NCBI RefSeq assembly: GCF_035593345.1
Contig: NZ_CP141606.1
Coordinates: 310,001 to 374,000 of the forward strand
Length of the DNA stretch: 64,000 nucleotides
Reading direction: 5' to 3'
DNA from: Lelliottia sp. JS-SCA-14
Lineage (GTDB): Bacteria; Pseudomonadota; Gammaproteobacteria; Enterobacterales; Enterobacteriaceae
Positions 1 through 13,745 of this stretch are shown here, piece by piece; position 1 is the stretch's first letter; each line of letters begins with the position of its first letter. Under the pieces are notes generated by a model. That model worked only from the letters and a program-made list of their open reading frames with translations. It had not been told where the DNA came from and ran no database searches. A program made the translations under genes and the position numbers.

Positions 1-29
1 CCAAATTTGGCGACAACAAAACTCGTCAT
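1..29 (-). CDS. lysC: lysC, aspartokinase III, first 10 codons only
   Basis: Reading leftward from an ATG at 29, the window holds M-T-S-F-V-V-A-K-F-G, matching the N-terminus of lysine-sensitive aspartokinase III (E. coli M-S-E-I-V-V-S-K-F-G). The leader just upstream (about 35-70), including GTGCCAAGG and CCTGACACGAGG on the minus strand, is also like E. coli lysC, and lysC is the known neighbour of pgi in divergent orientation. The gene is cut by the window edge, so nothing can be said of the rest. Confidence 0.85.
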
Positions 30-401
30 AACATCCTCGTGTCAGGGAAAGAATAAAGCGACCTTGGCACAAGAACGAAACGATGACAGGTGCAGGCGCA
101 AATACCGCCCTATAAATAAAATGCGGGGGGAGTCCTGTCAACGCTGGGATTATGCGGATTTTTCATGGGGGGGTACCCCTCAGTAACAGGACTAATAACA
201 AGCCATTATTTTATCCCTCGTTTTACGGCGATCTGAAGGACATTCCACCGCGATAGGGCTGGCTGTAGCGACTATACTTTTGGGACTTTTCACGCCCGTT
301 TGATGCAGACCAGGGCAATGGCATAAAAACCATCACAATTTCTGCGCGCAGGCGCTACAATCGACCGCAGTCACAATTCTCAAATCACAAGAGTATTGCT
401 A
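30..401. promoter_or_regulatory. lysC-pgi divergent intergenic region
   Basis: This 372-bp stretch separates divergent lysC and pgi and must hold both promoters. The lysC-proximal part on the minus strand keeps the conserved end of the leader with a GAGG ribosome site. I looked on the minus strand for landmarks of the E. coli lysC lysine riboswitch (the AGAGGCGC and GGAGGAGCCAGTCC segments) and found none. A short GC-rich palindrome lies near 167-181. No small gene is supported. Confidence 0.5.
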
Positions 402-2051
402 ATGAAAAACATCAATCCAACGCAGACTTCTGCCTGGCAGGCACTACAAAAACACTTCGACGAAATGAAAGACGTCACCATCGCGGACCTGTTCGCGAAA
501 GACGGCGACCGTTTCAGCAAATTCTCCGCCACCTTCGACGATCAGATGCTGGTGGACTTCTCCAAAAACCGCATCACCGAAGAGACGCTGGCAAAACTGC
601 AGGATCTGGCGAAAGAGACCGATCTGGCAGGGGCCATCAAGTCCATGTTCTCCGGCGAGAAGATCAACCGCACCGAAGACCGCGCTGTCCTGCATGTCGC
701 GCTGCGTAACCGTAGCAATACTCCGATTATCGTCGACGGCAAAGATGTGATGCCGGAAGTGAACGCGGTGCTCGAGAAGATGAAAACCTTCTCCGAAGCC
801 ATTATCTCCGGCAGCTGGAAAGGCTACACCGGTAAAGCGATCACCGACGTCGTGAACATCGGTATCGGCGGCTCTGACCTCGGCCCGTTCATGGTGACCG
901 AAGCGCTGCGTCCGTACAAAAATCATCTGAACATGCACTTCGTTTCCAACGTCGATGGCACCCACATCGCCGAAGTGCTGAAAAAAGTGAACCCGGAAAC
1001 CACCCTGTTCCTGGTCGCCTCTAAAACCTTCACCACGCAAGAGACCATGACCAACGCCCACAGCGCGCGCGACTGGTTCCTGGCAACGGCGGGCGATAAC
1101 CAACACGTCGCCAAACACTTCGCGGCGCTCTCCACCAACGGTAAAGCCGTGGGCGAGTTCGGCATCGACACCGCAAACATGTTCGAGTTCTGGGACTGGG
1201 TCGGCGGTCGTTACTCCCTGTGGTCAGCGATTGGTCTGTCGATCATCCTGTCCGTAGGTTACGACAACTTCGTTGAGCTGCTCTCCGGCGCGCACGCGAT
1301 GGACAAGCACTTCTCCACCACTCCGGCTGAAAAAAACCTGCCGGTGCTGCTGGCGCTGATCGGTATCTGGTACAACAACTTCTTCGGCGCAGAAACCGAA
1401 GCGATCCTGCCGTACGACCAGTACATGCACCGCTTCGCGGCGTACTTCCAGCAGGGCAACATGGAATCCAACGGCAAATACGTTGACCGTAACGGCAACG
1501 CCGTGGATTACCAGACCGGCCCAATCATCTGGGGCGAGCCGGGCACTAACGGTCAGCACGCGTTCTATCAGCTGATTCACCAGGGCACCAAAATGGTCCC
1601 ATGTGATTTCATCGCGCCGGCGCAGACTCACAACGCGCTGTCCGACCATCACCAGAAACTGCTGTCTAACTTCTTCGCGCAGACCGAAGCCCTGGCGTTT
1701 GGTAAAGCCCGCGACGTGGTTGAGCAGGAATATCGTGACCAGGGTAAAGATCCGGCCACGCTGGACCACGTAGTGCCGTTCAAAGTCTTCGAAGGCAACC
1801 GCCCAACCAACTCCATCCTGCTGCGCGAAATCACGCCGTTCAGCCTGGGTGCGTTGATTGCCCTGTACGAGCACAAAATCTTCACTCAGGGCGCGATCCT
1901 GAATATCTTCACCTTCGATCAGTGGGGCGTGGAGCTGGGCAAACAGCTGGCGAACCGCATTCTGCCAGAGCTGGGTGATGACAAAGATATTAACAGCCAT
2001 GACAGTTCAACGAATGGTCTGATTAATCGCTATAAATCCTGGCGTGGATAA
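402..2051 (+). CDS. pgi: glucose-6-phosphate isomerase
   Basis: Pgi interconverts glucose 6-phosphate and fructose 6-phosphate in the cytoplasm. The 549-residue product matches E. coli Pgi along its length and is exactly the same size. The PGI signature with [10 protein letters not shown] near the C-terminus carries the catalytic lysine (about 514), and [15 protein letters not shown] holds the catalytic histidine (about 386). The start at 402 ([10 protein letters not shown]) is chosen over an in-frame ATG two codons upstream because it matches the family. It is monocistronic: a strong terminator follows and yjbE has its own leader. Confidence 0.98.
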   Translation: MKNINPTQTSAWQALQKHFDEMKDVTIADLFAKDGDRFSKFSATFDDQMLVDFSKNRITEETLAKLQDLAKETDLAGAIKSMFSGEKINRTEDRAVLHVALRNRSNTPIIVDGKDVMPEVNAVLEKMKTFSEAIISGSWKGYTGKAITDVVNIGIGGSDLGPFMVTEALRPYKNHLNMHFVSNVDGTHIAEVLKKVNPETTLFLVASKTFTTQETMTNAHSARDWFLATAGDNQHVAKHFAALSTNGKAVGEFGIDTANMFEFWDWVGGRYSLWSAIGLSIILSVGYDNFVELLSGAHAMDKHFSTTPAEKNLPVLLALIGIWYNNFFGAETEAILPYDQYMHRFAAYFQQGNMESNGKYVDRNGNAVDYQTGPIIWGEPGTNGQHAFYQLIHQGTKMVPCDFIAPAQTHNALSDHHQKLLSNFFAQTEALAFGKARDVVEQEYRDQGKDPATLDHVVPFKVFEGNRPTNSILLREITPFSLGALIALYEHKIFTQGAILNIFTFDQWGVELGKQLANRILPELGDDKDINSHDSSTNGLINRYKSWRG

Positions 2052-2067
2052 TTAATATTCCCTGAAC

Positions 2068-2096
2068 AATGCCGGCGAAATGCCGGCATTTTTTTA
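2068..2096 (+). terminator. rho-independent terminator of pgi
   Basis: The stem AATGCCGGC / GCCGGCATT (2068-2076 with 2082-2090) has a 5-nt loop and is followed directly by a run of T, 17 bases after the pgi stop. Confidence 0.9.
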
Positions 2097-2417
2097 TCGG
2101 ATAATTCCGGTTGTCCGTTACCTGGCGCAAATTTCTATTCTGAGGTTAATCCGAAAAGGCCAATTACCCTGTTAATGACTAAGGGTCATTTTAGGAAAAT
2201 ACGGAGCCTTGCTGATATTTTATTATATTATAACTTGTTGAATTTATACGTCTTGATTAATATTTTCCCTCCGCTGATATTTCCTTTCATCCATTTATCC
2301 TAAAACCGTCCCGCTATTTCCCCGCACGGCAATCCGTCTGCTTTAGTTGTGTATACTCGAATCCGCCTGAATTTCTTTTCGGGCAAATCTCCATTCATTC
2401 ATTGAAGGGAAATTGTT
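2097..2417. promoter_or_regulatory. yjbE leader and promoter region
   Basis: A 320-bp AT-rich stretch between the pgi terminator and yjbE with no supported gene. A TATACT hexamer at about 2352-2357 is a plausible -10 for the yjbEFGH operon. In E. coli this operon is controlled by the Rcs phosphorelay, but I could not place an RcsB box with confidence and saw no ops/JUMPstart motif. The ribosome site GAAGGGAAA lies just before the yjbE start. Confidence 0.4.
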
Positions 2418-2660
2418 ATGAAGAAAGTACTGTATGGCATTTTTGCCATATCTGCGCTTGCGGCGACGTCTGTCTATGCGGCTCCGGTTCAGGTCGGGGA
2501 AGCAGCAGGCTCGGCAGCGACGTCTGCGTCAGCGGGGAGTTCTACCGCGACCGCGACCAGCACCGTAGGCTCGGCCGTGGGTGTCGCTCTGGCGGCAACC
2601 GGTGGCGGTGATGGCTCCAATACCGGAACCACGACCACCACGACAACAAGCACTCAGTAA
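2418..2660 (+). CDS. yjbE: YjbE, small exported Thr/Ser/Ala-rich exopolysaccharide-operon protein
   Basis: The 80-residue product has a cleavable signal peptide (about 1-21, ending in a VYAA region), a mature part rich in Ala, Ser, Thr and Gly, and a C-terminal tail with a run of threonines ([10 protein letters not shown]). It is almost identical to E. coli YjbE, first gene of yjbEFGH, whose overexpression yields an extracellular polysaccharide. The molecular role is unknown; high abundance would be consistent with the hairpin directly downstream. An out-of-frame ORF starting at 2402 is a shadow. Confidence 0.93.
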   Translation: MKKVLYGIFAISALAATSVYAAPVQVGEAAGSAATSASAGSSTATATSTVGSAVGVALAATGGGDGSNTGTTTTTTTSTQ

Positions 2661-2676
2661 TCACGGGTGTATTACC

Positions 2677-2702
2677 ATAACCACACTTCGGTGTGGTTAT
2701 TT
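2677..2702 (+). terminator. UUCG-loop hairpin between yjbE and yjbF
   Basis: A perfect 10-bp stem ATAACCACAC / GTGTGGTTAT (2677-2686 with 2691-2700) closes a TTCG tetraloop. Only a weak T-tract follows, so it probably acts as a partial terminator or as an mRNA-stabilising 3' end for yjbE, giving much more yjbE than yjbFGH. That role is inferred from position. Confidence 0.6.
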
Positions 2703-2722
2703 CACCCCTTCGGAGAAGAGTC

Positions 2723-3361
2723 GTGAAGCGACCTGCAATTATTCTGCTTTGCCTGCTGTTGCAGGCGTGCTCAGCCACCACCAAAGGGCTGGGACACTCA
2801 CTGTGGGACAGCGTATTCGGCACGCCGGGCGTGCATCTGACGGATGACGATATCCAGAATATGCCCTACGCCAGCCAGTACATGCAATTAAACGAGGGGC
2901 CGCAGCTGTTTGTGGTGCTCGCTTTCGCCGAAAACGGGCAGCAGAAATGGGTGACGCAGGATCAGGCCACCATCGTGACGCAGCACGGGCGTATCGTGAA
3001 AACCCTGCTCGGCGGCGACAACCTGCTTGAAGTGAACAACCTCGCGCAAGACCCGTTGATCAAACCGAATCAAATCGTCGACGGCGCAAGCTGGACGCGC
3101 ACCATGGGCTGGACGGAGCACAAGCAGGTGCGCTACGCCACCGCGCGTTCCGTTTTCCGCTGGGATGGCACCGACACCGTCACCGTGGGCAGCGACCAGA
3201 CTCAGGTTCGCATCCTTGACGAAGAGGTCACGACCGACCAGGCCCGCTGGCATAACCGTTTCTGGGTGGATGACGAAGGGCAAATTCGTCAGTCCCTGCA
3301 ATACCTTGGCGCGAACTTCTTCCCGGTGAAAGCCACCCTCATCAAGGCGGCGAAACCATGA
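2723..3361 (+). CDS. yjbF: YjbF, exopolysaccharide-operon lipoprotein
   Basis: The 212-residue protein starts with a lipoprotein signal: VKRPAIILLCLLLQACSAT, with the lipobox LLQAC about residues 12-16, so it is expected to be lipid-anchored. It matches E. coli YjbF end to end and belongs to the GfcB/YmcC-like family that accompanies group 4 capsule and Yjb polysaccharide genes. A GTG start at 2723 is chosen: it matches the family and is preceded by GGAGAAGAG; the longer frame from 2693 would run through the hairpin. It overlaps yjbG by 4 bases (ATGA), so the two are translationally coupled. Confidence 0.93.
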   Translation: MKRPAIILLCLLLQACSATTKGLGHSLWDSVFGTPGVHLTDDDIQNMPYASQYMQLNEGPQLFVVLAFAENGQQKWVTQDQATIVTQHGRIVKTLLGGDNLLEVNNLAQDPLIKPNQIVDGASWTRTMGWTEHKQVRYATARSVFRWDGTDTVTVGSDQTQVRILDEEVTTDQARWHNRFWVDDEGQIRQSLQYLGANFFPVKATLIKAAKP

Positions 3362-4095
3362 AAATTATCACTTCTGCTGCACTCCTTCTGACGCTTACAG
3401 CGCCGATTGCCTGGTCTGCGGGGACCGTAAAGGTCTACACCCCAGGGAGTCACGAGCCGAAAACCCTCTCCAACGCCGAACACCTGATCGATCTGGTCGG
3501 GCAGCCGCGTCTGGCGAACAGCTGGTGGCCGGGGGCAGTAATCAGCGAGCGTCAGGCAAGCGTCGTGGCCGAACAGAAACACAAGGCGCTGCTGGCCCGG
3601 CTGACGGGTCTGGCAGAGCAGGAAACGGGCGATACGGCAGCGGCGATCAACGCCGTGCGCCAGCAGCTTCAGGCGATACAGGTCACGGGACGTCAGCTGG
3701 TGAATCTCGACCCGGACAAAGTACGCGTGGCCGAGAAGGGCAATCCGACTTTGAAAGGGGAGTACAGCCTGTGGATCACGCCGCAGCCGACCACCGTCAC
3801 GGTGATGGGTCTGGTCAGCCATCCGGGGAAAAAGCCATTTACGCCGGGGCGCGATTTGGCGAGTTATCTCGACGACCAAAGCCTGCTGGACGGCGCCGAT
3901 CGCAGCTATGCGTGGGTGGTCTATCCCGATGGCCGCACGCAAAAGGCCCCGGTGGCGTACTGGAATAAACGCCATATCGAGCCGATGCCGGGCAGCGTGA
4001 TTTTTGTCGGCTTTGCCGATCACTTCTGGACGAAGGCGTATGACGGGCTGAACTCCGACATCCTTCACTCCCTGACGCATCGGATACCGGATTAA
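3358..4095 (+). CDS. yjbG: YjbG, periplasmic capsule/exopolysaccharide-operon protein
   Basis: The 245-residue protein carries a signal peptide (about 1-20, ending in APIAWSAG) and is otherwise soluble, so it should be periplasmic. It is a full-length match to E. coli YjbG, a homologue of GfcC, which in group 4 capsule systems is a periplasmic protein with two ubiquitin-like folds. It sits between the lipoprotein YjbF and the outer-membrane protein YjbH, with 4-nt and 1-nt junctions, as in E. coli. Confidence 0.92.
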   Translation: MKIITSAALLLTLTAPIAWSAGTVKVYTPGSHEPKTLSNAEHLIDLVGQPRLANSWWPGAVISERQASVVAEQKHKALLARLTGLAEQETGDTAAAINAVRQQLQAIQVTGRQLVNLDPDKVRVAEKGNPTLKGEYSLWITPQPTTVTVMGLVSHPGKKPFTPGRDLASYLDDQSLLDGADRSYAWVVYPDGRTQKAPVAYWNKRHIEPMPGSVIFVGFADHFWTKAYDGLNSDILHSLTHRIPD

Positions 4096-6191
4096 TGAAA
4101 AGAACTTATCTCTACAGCATGCTGGCGCTTTGCGTCAGCGCCGCCTGCCACGCCGAAACCTTTCCCGCGCCCGTCGGGCCGTCGCAGTCAGACTTCGGCG
4201 GCGTCGGGCTGATGCAAACCCCCACGGCACGCATGGCGCGCGAGGGGGAAATCAGCCTCAACTATCGCGATAACGATCAGTACCGCTACTACTCCGCGTC
4301 GGTACAGCTCTTCCCGTGGCTCGAAACCACTCTGCGCTACACCGATGTGCGCACCAAACAGTACAGCAGCGTCGAGGCGTTTTCGGGCGATCAGACCTAC
4401 AAAGACAAAGCCTTCGACGTCAAACTGCGCCTGTGGGAAGAGAGCTTCTGGATGCCGCAGGTCTCCGTCGGGGCGCGCGATATCGGCGGGACCGGCCTGT
4501 TTGATGCGGAATACATCGTCGCCAATAAAGCCTGGGGGCCGTTCGACTTTTCTCTTGGGATGGGCTGGGGATATCTCGGCACCAGCGGCAACGTGAAAAA
4601 CCCGTTCTGCTCCTACAGCGACAAATATTGCTACCGCGATAACAGCTACCAGAAAGCCGGTTCGGTCAACGGCGACCAGATGTTCCACGGCCCGGCCTCG
4701 CTGTTTGGCGGCGTGGAATACCAGACGCCGTGGCAACCGCTGCGTCTGAAGCTGGAGTACGAAGGCAACAACTACACGCAAGATTTTGCGGGTAAGCTCG
4801 AACAGAAGAGCAAGTTTAACGTCGGCGCCATTTACCGCGTCACCGATTGGGCCGACGTTAACCTCAGCTACGAGCGCGGGAACACCTTTATGTTTGGTGT
4901 CACCCTGCGCACCAACTTTAACGATATGCGTCCGTCCTATAACGACAATTCGCGCCCGGCGTATCGACCGCAGCCGCAGGATGCGATCCTGCAGCACTCG
5001 GTGGTGGCGAATCAGCTGACGTTACTGAAATACAACGCGGGCCTCGCCGATCCGAAGATTCAGACCAAAGGTGACACGCTGTATGTCACGGGTGAGCAGG
5101 TGAAATATCGCGATTCCCATGAAGGGATCGAACGGGCGAATAGGATCGTGATGAACGATCTGCCGGACGGGATCCGCACGATCCGCGTGACGGAAAACCG
5201 TCTGAACATGCCGCAGGTGACCACGGAAACGGATGTCGCCAGCCTGAAGCGTCATCTTGAAGGCGAGCCGCTGGGGCACGAAACGGAGCTGGTGCAAAAA
5301 CGCATCGAACCGGTGGTGCCGGAAACCACCGAGCAGGGCTGGTATATCGACAAATCGCGCTTCGATTTCCATATCGATCCGATCCTGAACCAGTCCGTCG
5401 GCGGCCCGGAAAACTTCTACATGTATCAGCTGGGCGTGATGGCGACGGCGGATCTGTGGATGACGGATCACCTTCTGATCACCGGCAGCGTATTTGGCAA
5501 CCTCGCCAATAACTACGACAAATTTAACTACACCAACCCGCCGAGCGACTCGAAGCTGCCGCGCGTGCGTACCCGCGTGCGTGAATATGTGCAGAACGAT
5601 GTGTACGTGAATAACCTGCAGGCCAACTATTTCCAGTACCTCGGCAACGGCTTCTACGGCCAGGTTTACGGCGGCTATCTGGAAACCATGTACGGCGGCG
5701 CGGGGGCGGAAGTGTTGTATCGTCCGGTCGACAGCAACTGGGCGTTCGGCCTGGATGCGAACTATGTGAAACAGCGTGACTGGCGTAGCGCGCAGGACAT
5801 GATGAAGTTCACCGATTACAGCGTGAAGACCGGCCACCTGACCGCCTACTGGACGCCGTCGTTTGCCCAGGACGTGCTGGTGAAAGCCAGCGTCGGGCAG
5901 TATCTGGCGGGCGATAAGGGCGGTACGCTGGAGATCGCCAAACGCTTCGACAGCGGCGTGGTGGTGGGGGGCTACGCGACCATCACCAACGTGTCGCCGG
6001 ACGAGTACGGGGAAGGGGATTTCACCAAAGGGGTGTACGTCTCGATTCCGCTGGATCTCTTCTCGTCAGGTCCGACCCGCAGCCGCGCGGCGATCGGCTG
6101 GACGCCGCTGACGCGCGACGGTGGGCAGCAGCTTGGACGTAAGTTCCAGCTGTACGATATGACCAGCGACCGGTCGGTTAACTTCCGTTAA
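4095..6191 (+). CDS. yjbH: YjbH, outer-membrane exopolysaccharide export protein
   Basis: A 698-residue protein with a signal peptide (about 1-21, ending in ACHAE) and long stretches of alternating aromatic residues typical of outer-membrane beta-barrels. It matches E. coli YjbH (GfcD family), the last gene of yjbEFGH; structural predictions for this family show two barrels. Its start codon overlaps the yjbG stop by one base. It probably forms the route by which the Yjb polysaccharide crosses the outer membrane, but that is inferred from family and operon. REP elements follow the stop codon. Confidence 0.92.
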   Translation: MKRTYLYSMLALCVSAACHAETFPAPVGPSQSDFGGVGLMQTPTARMAREGEISLNYRDNDQYRYYSASVQLFPWLETTLRYTDVRTKQYSSVEAFSGDQTYKDKAFDVKLRLWEESFWMPQVSVGARDIGGTGLFDAEYIVANKAWGPFDFSLGMGWGYLGTSGNVKNPFCSYSDKYCYRDNSYQKAGSVNGDQMFHGPASLFGGVEYQTPWQPLRLKLEYEGNNYTQDFAGKLEQKSKFNVGAIYRVTDWADVNLSYERGNTFMFGVTLRTNFNDMRPSYNDNSRPAYRPQPQDAILQHSVVANQLTLLKYNAGLADPKIQTKGDTLYVTGEQVKYRDSHEGIERANRIVMNDLPDGIRTIRVTENRLNMPQVTTETDVASLKRHLEGEPLGHETELVQKRIEPVVPETTEQGWYIDKSRFDFHIDPILNQSVGGPENFYMYQLGVMATADLWMTDHLLITGSVFGNLANNYDKFNYTNPPSDSKLPRVRTRVREYVQNDVYVNNLQANYFQYLGNGFYGQVYGGYLETMYGGAGAEVLYRPVDSNWAFGLDANYVKQRDWRSAQDMMKFTDYSVKTGHLTAYWTPSFAQDVLVKASVGQYLAGDKGGTLEIAKRFDSGVVVGGYATITNVSPDEYGEGDFTKGVYVSIPLDLFSSGPTRSRAAIGWTPLTRDGGQQLGRKFQLYDMTSDRSVNFR

Positions 6192-6200
6192 GGCTGTTTC

Positions 6201-6268
6201 GCCGGATGGCGCTGCGCTTATCCGGCCTACGGGAATGTAGGCCCGGTAAGCGAAGCGCCACCGGGCGA
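6201..6268. repeat. REP/BIME pair after yjbH
   Basis: Two oppositely oriented REP palindromes: GCCGGATGGCGCTGCG...CTTATCCGGCC and GGCCCGGTAAGCG...GCCACCGGGC. This is the usual enterobacterial bacterial-interspersed-mosaic arrangement at an operon 3' end. It is likely transcribed at the end of the yjbEFGH mRNA. Confidence 0.85.
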
Positions 6269-6363
6269 TTGTTCTGGTTTGCACAAAACATAAACAAAAA
6301 ATATAGATCTCCGTCACATTTTTGCGTTATACAGGTACTTCGCTCCAGAGAATGAGGTGCTGT

Positions 6364-6774
6364 ATGACATCCCTGACTCGCCCGCGCGTTGAGTTTATCT
6401 CAATGGTCCTCCAGACCGTGCTGAGCCTCGGTCTGTTGAGCCTTGGCCTGATACTGGTGGTCTTTCTCGGCAAAGAGACGGTACATCTGGCGGATGTGCT
6501 GTTCGCCCCTGAACAAACCAGCAAATATGAGCTGGTTGAAGGACTGGTGGTCTACTTTCTCTACTTCGAATTTATCGCCCTGATTGTGAAGTACTTTCAG
6601 TCTGGCTTTCACTTCCCGCTGCGTTACTTTGTCTATATCGGCATCACCGCGATAGTGCGGTTGATCATCGTCGATCATAAGTCTCCTCTCGACGTGCTGA
6701 TCTACTCGGCGGCGATCCTGCTGTTGGTCATTACCCTCTGGCTGTGCAACTCTAAGCGGCTGAAACGCGAATAA
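6364..6774 (+). CDS. psiE: PsiE, phosphate-starvation-inducible membrane protein
   Basis: The 136-residue product is nearly identical to E. coli PsiE and has four hydrophobic segments, so it is an inner-membrane protein. In E. coli it is induced on phosphate starvation (PhoB) and affected by CRP; its function is unknown. The ATG at 6364 ([11 protein letters not shown]) is chosen, with GAGGTG upstream, rather than the ATG at 6322, which adds 14 residues absent from the family. It is convergent with malG. Confidence 0.94.
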   Translation: MTSLTRPRVEFISMVLQTVLSLGLLSLGLILVVFLGKETVHLADVLFAPEQTSKYELVEGLVVYFLYFEFIALIVKYFQSGFHFPLRYFVYIGITAIVRLIIVDHKSPLDVLIYSAAILLLVITLWLCNSKRLKRE

Positions 6775-6800
6775 AAAAATGGCGGCCCGAGGGCCGCCAA
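6774..6800 (-). terminator. terminator of the malEFG operon
   Basis: The stem GGCGGCCC / GGGCCGCC (6781-6788 with 6791-6798) is followed on the minus strand by a run of seven T, which fits termination of leftward malEFG transcription. On the plus strand it lacks a T tail but may still help end psiE transcripts. Confidence 0.75.
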
Positions 6801-6871
6801 ACAACAGTCACAAGTTAGGGTCAATACATTACGTCAAAGTTGAGGGTTGCAGTGGCATAACACGATGAAAC

Positions 6872-7762
6872 TTAACCTTTTACACCGCCCGCCGTGAGGC
6901 CGTTGACCAGCCAGCGCTGAGCCAGCAGGAACACCACGGTGATCGGGATAGCAGAGAGTACAGCGGCTGCGGCAAAGTCGCCCCACAGGTAGTTTTGCGG
7001 GTTGAGATATTGCTGCATACCCACGGCCAGCGTGTAGCTATTCACATCACGCAGCAGCAGCGACGCGACCGGGACTTCGGTAATGGCCGCGATGAACGAC
7101 AGAATAAAGACCACCGCCAGAATCGGCACCGACAGCGGCAACAGCACCAGGCGGAAGGCCTGCCACGGCGTGGCCCCATCCAGCGCCGCCGCTTCTTCCA
7201 GCGACCCGTCGATGGTTTCGAAATAGCCCTTAATCGTCCAGACGTGCAGCGCGATCCCGCCCATGTAGGCGAAAATCACCCCGCCGTGGGTGTTCAGACC
7301 GATAAACGGCACGTACTGGCCGAGACGGTCAAACAAGGCGTACAACGCGACGAGTGACAGCACTGCCGGGAACATCTGGAAAATCAGCATGCTTTTCAGC
7401 AGCGTCGCCTTGCCCGGGAAACGCATACGGGCAAAGGCGTAAGCGCAGGTGGTGGAGAGCGCCACAATCCCGATGGCGGTAATGCCGGCCACTTTAATTG
7501 AGTTCCACAGCCACAGCAGCACCGGGAACGGCGGCGGCGTCACGCGACCGTCGGCGTGCTCGACGCTAAAGCCCAGCGCCAGCTTCCAGTGCTCCCAGGA
7601 GATCTGGTCCGGGATCAGGCTGCCCGTCGCGAAGTTCCCTTCGCGCAGGGAGATGGCGATCACCATCAGCAGCGGGAACATGATGGCGGCGATAAAAATC
7701 AACAGCCCTAAGTGCGTCACCAGGAGGCGCAGTTTCTGAGATTTGGGTTGTACCATAGCCAT
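6872..7762 (-). CDS. malG: maltose ABC transporter permease MalG
   Basis: MalG is one of the two inner-membrane subunits of the MalFGK2 maltose/maltodextrin importer. The 296-residue sequence has six transmembrane segments and the conserved EAA loop ([20 protein letters not shown], about 188-207) that docks on MalK. Its length and sequence match E. coli MalG, including the C-terminal [11 protein letters not shown] tail. It follows malF by 14 bases, so the two are cotranscribed as the last genes of malEFG. Confidence 0.98.
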   Translation of the reverse strand: MAMVQPKSQKLRLLVTHLGLLIFIAAIMFPLLMVIAISLREGNFATGSLIPDQISWEHWKLALGFSVEHADGRVTPPPFPVLLWLWNSIKVAGITAIGIVALSTTCAYAFARMRFPGKATLLKSMLIFQMFPAVLSLVALYALFDRLGQYVPFIGLNTHGGVIFAYMGGIALHVWTIKGYFETIDGSLEEAAALDGATPWQAFRLVLLPLSVPILAVVFILSFIAAITEVPVASLLLRDVNSYTLAVGMQQYLNPQNYLWGDFAAAAVLSAIPITVVFLLAQRWLVNGLTAGGVKG

Positions 7763-7776
7763 AGTGAGTGCCCTCC

Positions 7777-9321
7777 TTAGTCAAATTTCATTCGTGTGGC
7801 TTTCAGGTTCACAATCGCCAGCGCGCCGACCAGCAGGAAGATCAGGGTGGCAATTGCGGCCGCCAGCCCGAAGTCCTGACCGCCGCCGCCTTCGAAGGCG
7901 ATGCGATAGGTGTAGCTCACTAACAGGTCTGTATAACCGGCGGGCGTGGTGGTGCCGAGGCGGTCCGGGCTGCCGTTGGTCAGCAGCTGAATCAGTACGA
8001 AGTTGTTAAAGTTAAAGGCGAAGCTGGCAATCATCAGCGGCGTCAGCGGCTTGATCAGAAGCGGAAGCGTAATCTTAAAGAAGTTCTGGAACGGACCTGC
8101 GCCGTCCATCGCCGAGGCTTCGTACAGATCGTCCGGAATCGCTTTCAGCAGGCCCATGCACAGGATCATCATGTACGGATACCCGAGCCAGGTGTTGACG
8201 ATGATAATCATGCTGCGGGCGGTGGTCGGGTCGCTGAACCAGGCCGGTTTGATGCCAAACAACGCGCCGAGCATCATGTTGATTTCACCGAAGCTCTGGT
8301 TGAACAACCCTTTGAAAATCAGAATCGAGATAAACGACGGCACGGCGTAGGGCAGGATCAGCAGCACGCGGTAGATGGCTTTGCCCTTGAGGGATTCCCA
8401 CTGCACCACGCACGCCAGCACCATGCCGACCGCGACGGTTAAAATCACCGTCAGCACCGAGAAGACCACCGTCCAGACGAAGATCGCGAAGAACGGTTTC
8501 TGAATCCCTTCGTCGGTGAAGACGCGGGTGAAGTTATCCCAGCCAATAGTGACCGTGTAGCCTGGGCTGAGTTTGTCATCGCCCCATTTGCCGTCGGCGT
8601 TGATGGACTGGTAGAAACCGATCTCGTTGTTTGGACGATACTTCACGCCGCTCTGATTGTTGGTCAGCGTGCCGTCATCGGCTTTGGTGTAGAGCGGCTG
8701 CGTGCCGGAGAACTGGCGCAGGGAGCTCATGATCACTTTGCTTTCGTCCGGCAGGATCGCCGTCAGCTGGGTCAGCGCCTGGCGGTTCTGGGTGATGATA
8801 CGCAGATTCGCGCGCTCGCCTTCCGGCAGGGCGCTTGCTTCTTTCAGAGTCAGCTTCTGCTCGCCGCCAAATTTGAAGGCGTCGGAGAGATAATTTTTAC
8901 CGGTCCCTTCATCGGTCAGGGCCAGTTTCCACTCGTCACCCGCCGGGTATAAACCAAAGTTAAAGGTTTTACCGGCCTGATAAGAACGGTCCATCAACAC
9001 CTGTTCGGCGCGTTCCTGCGCGAGCTGGTTGGTGCTGCTGTAGTTGGTAAAGGCGATTGCGATAGTACAGATCAGCGGGAACAAGACGAACAGTCCCATC
9101 CCGGCCACGCCCGGATAGACATAGCGCCAGGCATAGGCTTTACGATTAGCGAAAATATAGAGGCCAACTGAGCTCAAAATCAGCGTCATGATGGCGAACA
9201 GGTACTCCCCCTGCACATACATTAAAACAACAAGGTATCCCACCAGTAAGCCCAGCAGACCTATCACTGACCATTTCAGCGTGTCGCTTTGCCACCAGTG
9301 TTTCTTTTTAATGATATCCAT
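7777..9321 (-). CDS. malF: maltose ABC transporter permease MalF
   Basis: MalF pairs with MalG in the MalFGK2 importer and binds maltose in the membrane path. The 514-residue protein has three N-terminal membrane segments, then the large periplasmic P2 loop (about 93-275) typical of enterobacterial MalF, then the core domain with an EAA loop ([20 protein letters not shown], about 400-420). It is the same length as E. coli MalF. Translation follows malE across a 120-base spacer filled with palindromic repeats, which may reduce malF relative to malE. Confidence 0.98.
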   Translation of the reverse strand: MDIIKKKHWWQSDTLKWSVIGLLGLLVGYLVVLMYVQGEYLFAIMTLILSSVGLYIFANRKAYAWRYVYPGVAGMGLFVLFPLICTIAIAFTNYSSTNQLAQERAEQVLMDRSYQAGKTFNFGLYPAGDEWKLALTDEGTGKNYLSDAFKFGGEQKLTLKEASALPEGERANLRIITQNRQALTQLTAILPDESKVIMSSLRQFSGTQPLYTKADDGTLTNNQSGVKYRPNNEIGFYQSINADGKWGDDKLSPGYTVTIGWDNFTRVFTDEGIQKPFFAIFVWTVVFSVLTVILTVAVGMVLACVVQWESLKGKAIYRVLLILPYAVPSFISILIFKGLFNQSFGEINMMLGALFGIKPAWFSDPTTARSMIIIVNTWLGYPYMMILCMGLLKAIPDDLYEASAMDGAGPFQNFFKITLPLLIKPLTPLMIASFAFNFNNFVLIQLLTNGSPDRLGTTTPAGYTDLLVSYTYRIAFEGGGGQDFGLAAAIATLIFLLVGALAIVNLKATRMKFD

Positions 9322-9349
9322 GGGGAATCTTCCTCAACAGCAATTAAAC

Positions 9350-9433
9350 AACCCTCACCCCAACCCTCTCCCTGAGGGAGAGGGGGCGGTTTCTCCTTCT
9401 CCCTTGAGGGAGAAGGCCGGGATGAGGGGGTTA
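9350..9433. repeat. palindromic intergenic repeats between malE and malF
   Basis: Two imperfect palindromes lie in tandem: CTCTCCCTGAGGGAGAGG (about 9367-9384) and CCTTCTCCCTTGAGGGAGAAGG (about 9396-9417), framed by ACCCTCACCCC and its complement-like GATGAGGGGGTT. This is an interspersed repeat of a kind common in Enterobacteriaceae. E. coli also has REP sequences exactly here, where they protect the upstream malE mRNA from 3' decay and cause its excess over malF; the same role is inferred. Confidence 0.75.
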
Positions 9434-9442
9434 CAACACGTC

Positions 9443-11001
<1,559 letters not shown>

Positions 11002-12111
11002 ATGGCGAGCGTACAGCTGCGGAATGTAACGAAAGCCTGGGGCGACGTAGTGGTGTCTAAAGACATCAATCTCGACATCCACGAAGGTGAATTCGTGGTG
11101 TTTGTGGGCCCATCAGGCTGCGGTAAGTCAACACTGCTGCGTATGATTGCTGGACTTGAAACCATCACCAGTGGCGATCTGTTTATTGGTGAAACCCGCA
11201 TGAACGATATCCCGCCCGCCGAACGCGGCGTTGGCATGGTGTTCCAGTCTTATGCGCTCTATCCCCATCTCTCTGTTGCCGAAAACATGTCCTTTGGCCT
11301 GAAACTGGCCGGGGCGAAAAAAGATGTGATTAATCAGCGCGTCACTCAGGTGGCGGAAGTGCTGCAGCTGGCACACCTGCTGGAGCGTAAACCGAAAGCA
11401 CTCTCCGGTGGACAGCGTCAGCGCGTGGCGATTGGCCGTACGCTGGTGGCGGAACCGCGCGTGTTCCTGCTCGATGAACCCCTCTCTAACCTGGACGCCG
11501 CCCTGCGCGTTCAGATGCGTATTGAAATCTCCCGTCTGCACAAACGCCTTGGCCGCACGATGGTCTACGTCACCCACGATCAGGTCGAAGCGATGACGCT
11601 GGCCGACAAAATCGTGGTGCTGGACGCCGGCCGCGTCGCGCAGGTGGGGAAACCGCTGGAGCTCTATCACTACCCGGCTGACCGCTTCGTTGCGGGCTTT
11701 ATTGGCTCGCCGAAGATGAACTTCCTGCCGGTGAAAGTGACCGCTACGGCTATCGAACAGGTACAGGTGGAACTGCCGAACCGTCAGCAGATTTGGCTGC
11801 CAGTGGACAGCGCTAACGTACAGGTCGGGGCAAACATGTCCCTGGGTATTCGTCCTGAACATTTACTGCCAAGTCAGATCGCCGATGTGACGCTGGAAGG
11901 TGAAGTGCAGGTCGTCGAACAACTTGGTCACGAAACACAGATTCATATCCAGATCCCCGCCATCCGTCAGAACCTGGTTTACCGCCAGAACGACGTGGTG
12001 TTGGTAGAAGAGGGTGCCACATTCGCTATCGGTTTGCCGCCAGAGCGTTGCCATCTGTTCCGAGAGGATGGCACTGCATGTCGTCGGCTGCATAAAGAGC
12101 CAGGCGTTTAA
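11002..12111 (+). CDS. malK: maltose importer ATPase MalK
   Basis: MalK is the ATPase of MalFGK2; it also sequesters MalT and is the target of EIIA-Glc inducer exclusion. The 369 residues contain Walker [10 protein letters not shown] (36-44), the ABC signature [15 protein letters not shown] (about 134-148), Walker [13 protein letters not shown], the H-loop VTHDQ (His about 192) and the C-terminal regulatory OB-fold domain from about 240. It is two residues shorter than E. coli MalK at the C-terminus. It is first in the malK-lamB-malM operon. Confidence 0.97.
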   Translation: MASVQLRNVTKAWGDVVVSKDINLDIHEGEFVVFVGPSGCGKSTLLRMIAGLETITSGDLFIGETRMNDIPPAERGVGMVFQSYALYPHLSVAENMSFGLKLAGAKKDVINQRVTQVAEVLQLAHLLERKPKALSGGQRQRVAIGRTLVAEPRVFLLDEPLSNLDAALRVQMRIEISRLHKRLGRTMVYVTHDQVEAMTLADKIVVLDAGRVAQVGKPLELYHYPADRFVAGFIGSPKMNFLPVKVTATAIEQVQVELPNRQQIWLPVDSANVQVGANMSLGIRPEHLLPSQIADVTLEGEVQVVEQLGHETQIHIQIPAIRQNLVYRQNDVVLVEEGATFAIGLPPERCHLFREDGTACRRLHKEPGV

Positions 12112-12119
12112 GCATTCCA

Positions 12120-13632
<1,513 letters not shown>

Positions 13633-13659
13633 TCCGTCCTTAATCTCACGTAATGGCTA

Positions 13660-13690
13660 AACAAAGGAGGGGCGCAAGCCCCTCTGATTT
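13660..13690 (+). terminator. hairpin between lamB and malM
   Basis: The stem GAGGGGC / GCCCCTC with loop GCAA (about 13667-13684) is followed only by GATTTA, so it is at most a weak terminator. By position it may stabilise the lamB 3' end or attenuate malM. Confidence 0.5.
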
Positions 13691-13745
13691 AAGCGTCGCG
13701 CGCTATTGCCTGGCCACCGCTGCGCTTGATATCTGAGGTGATAAA

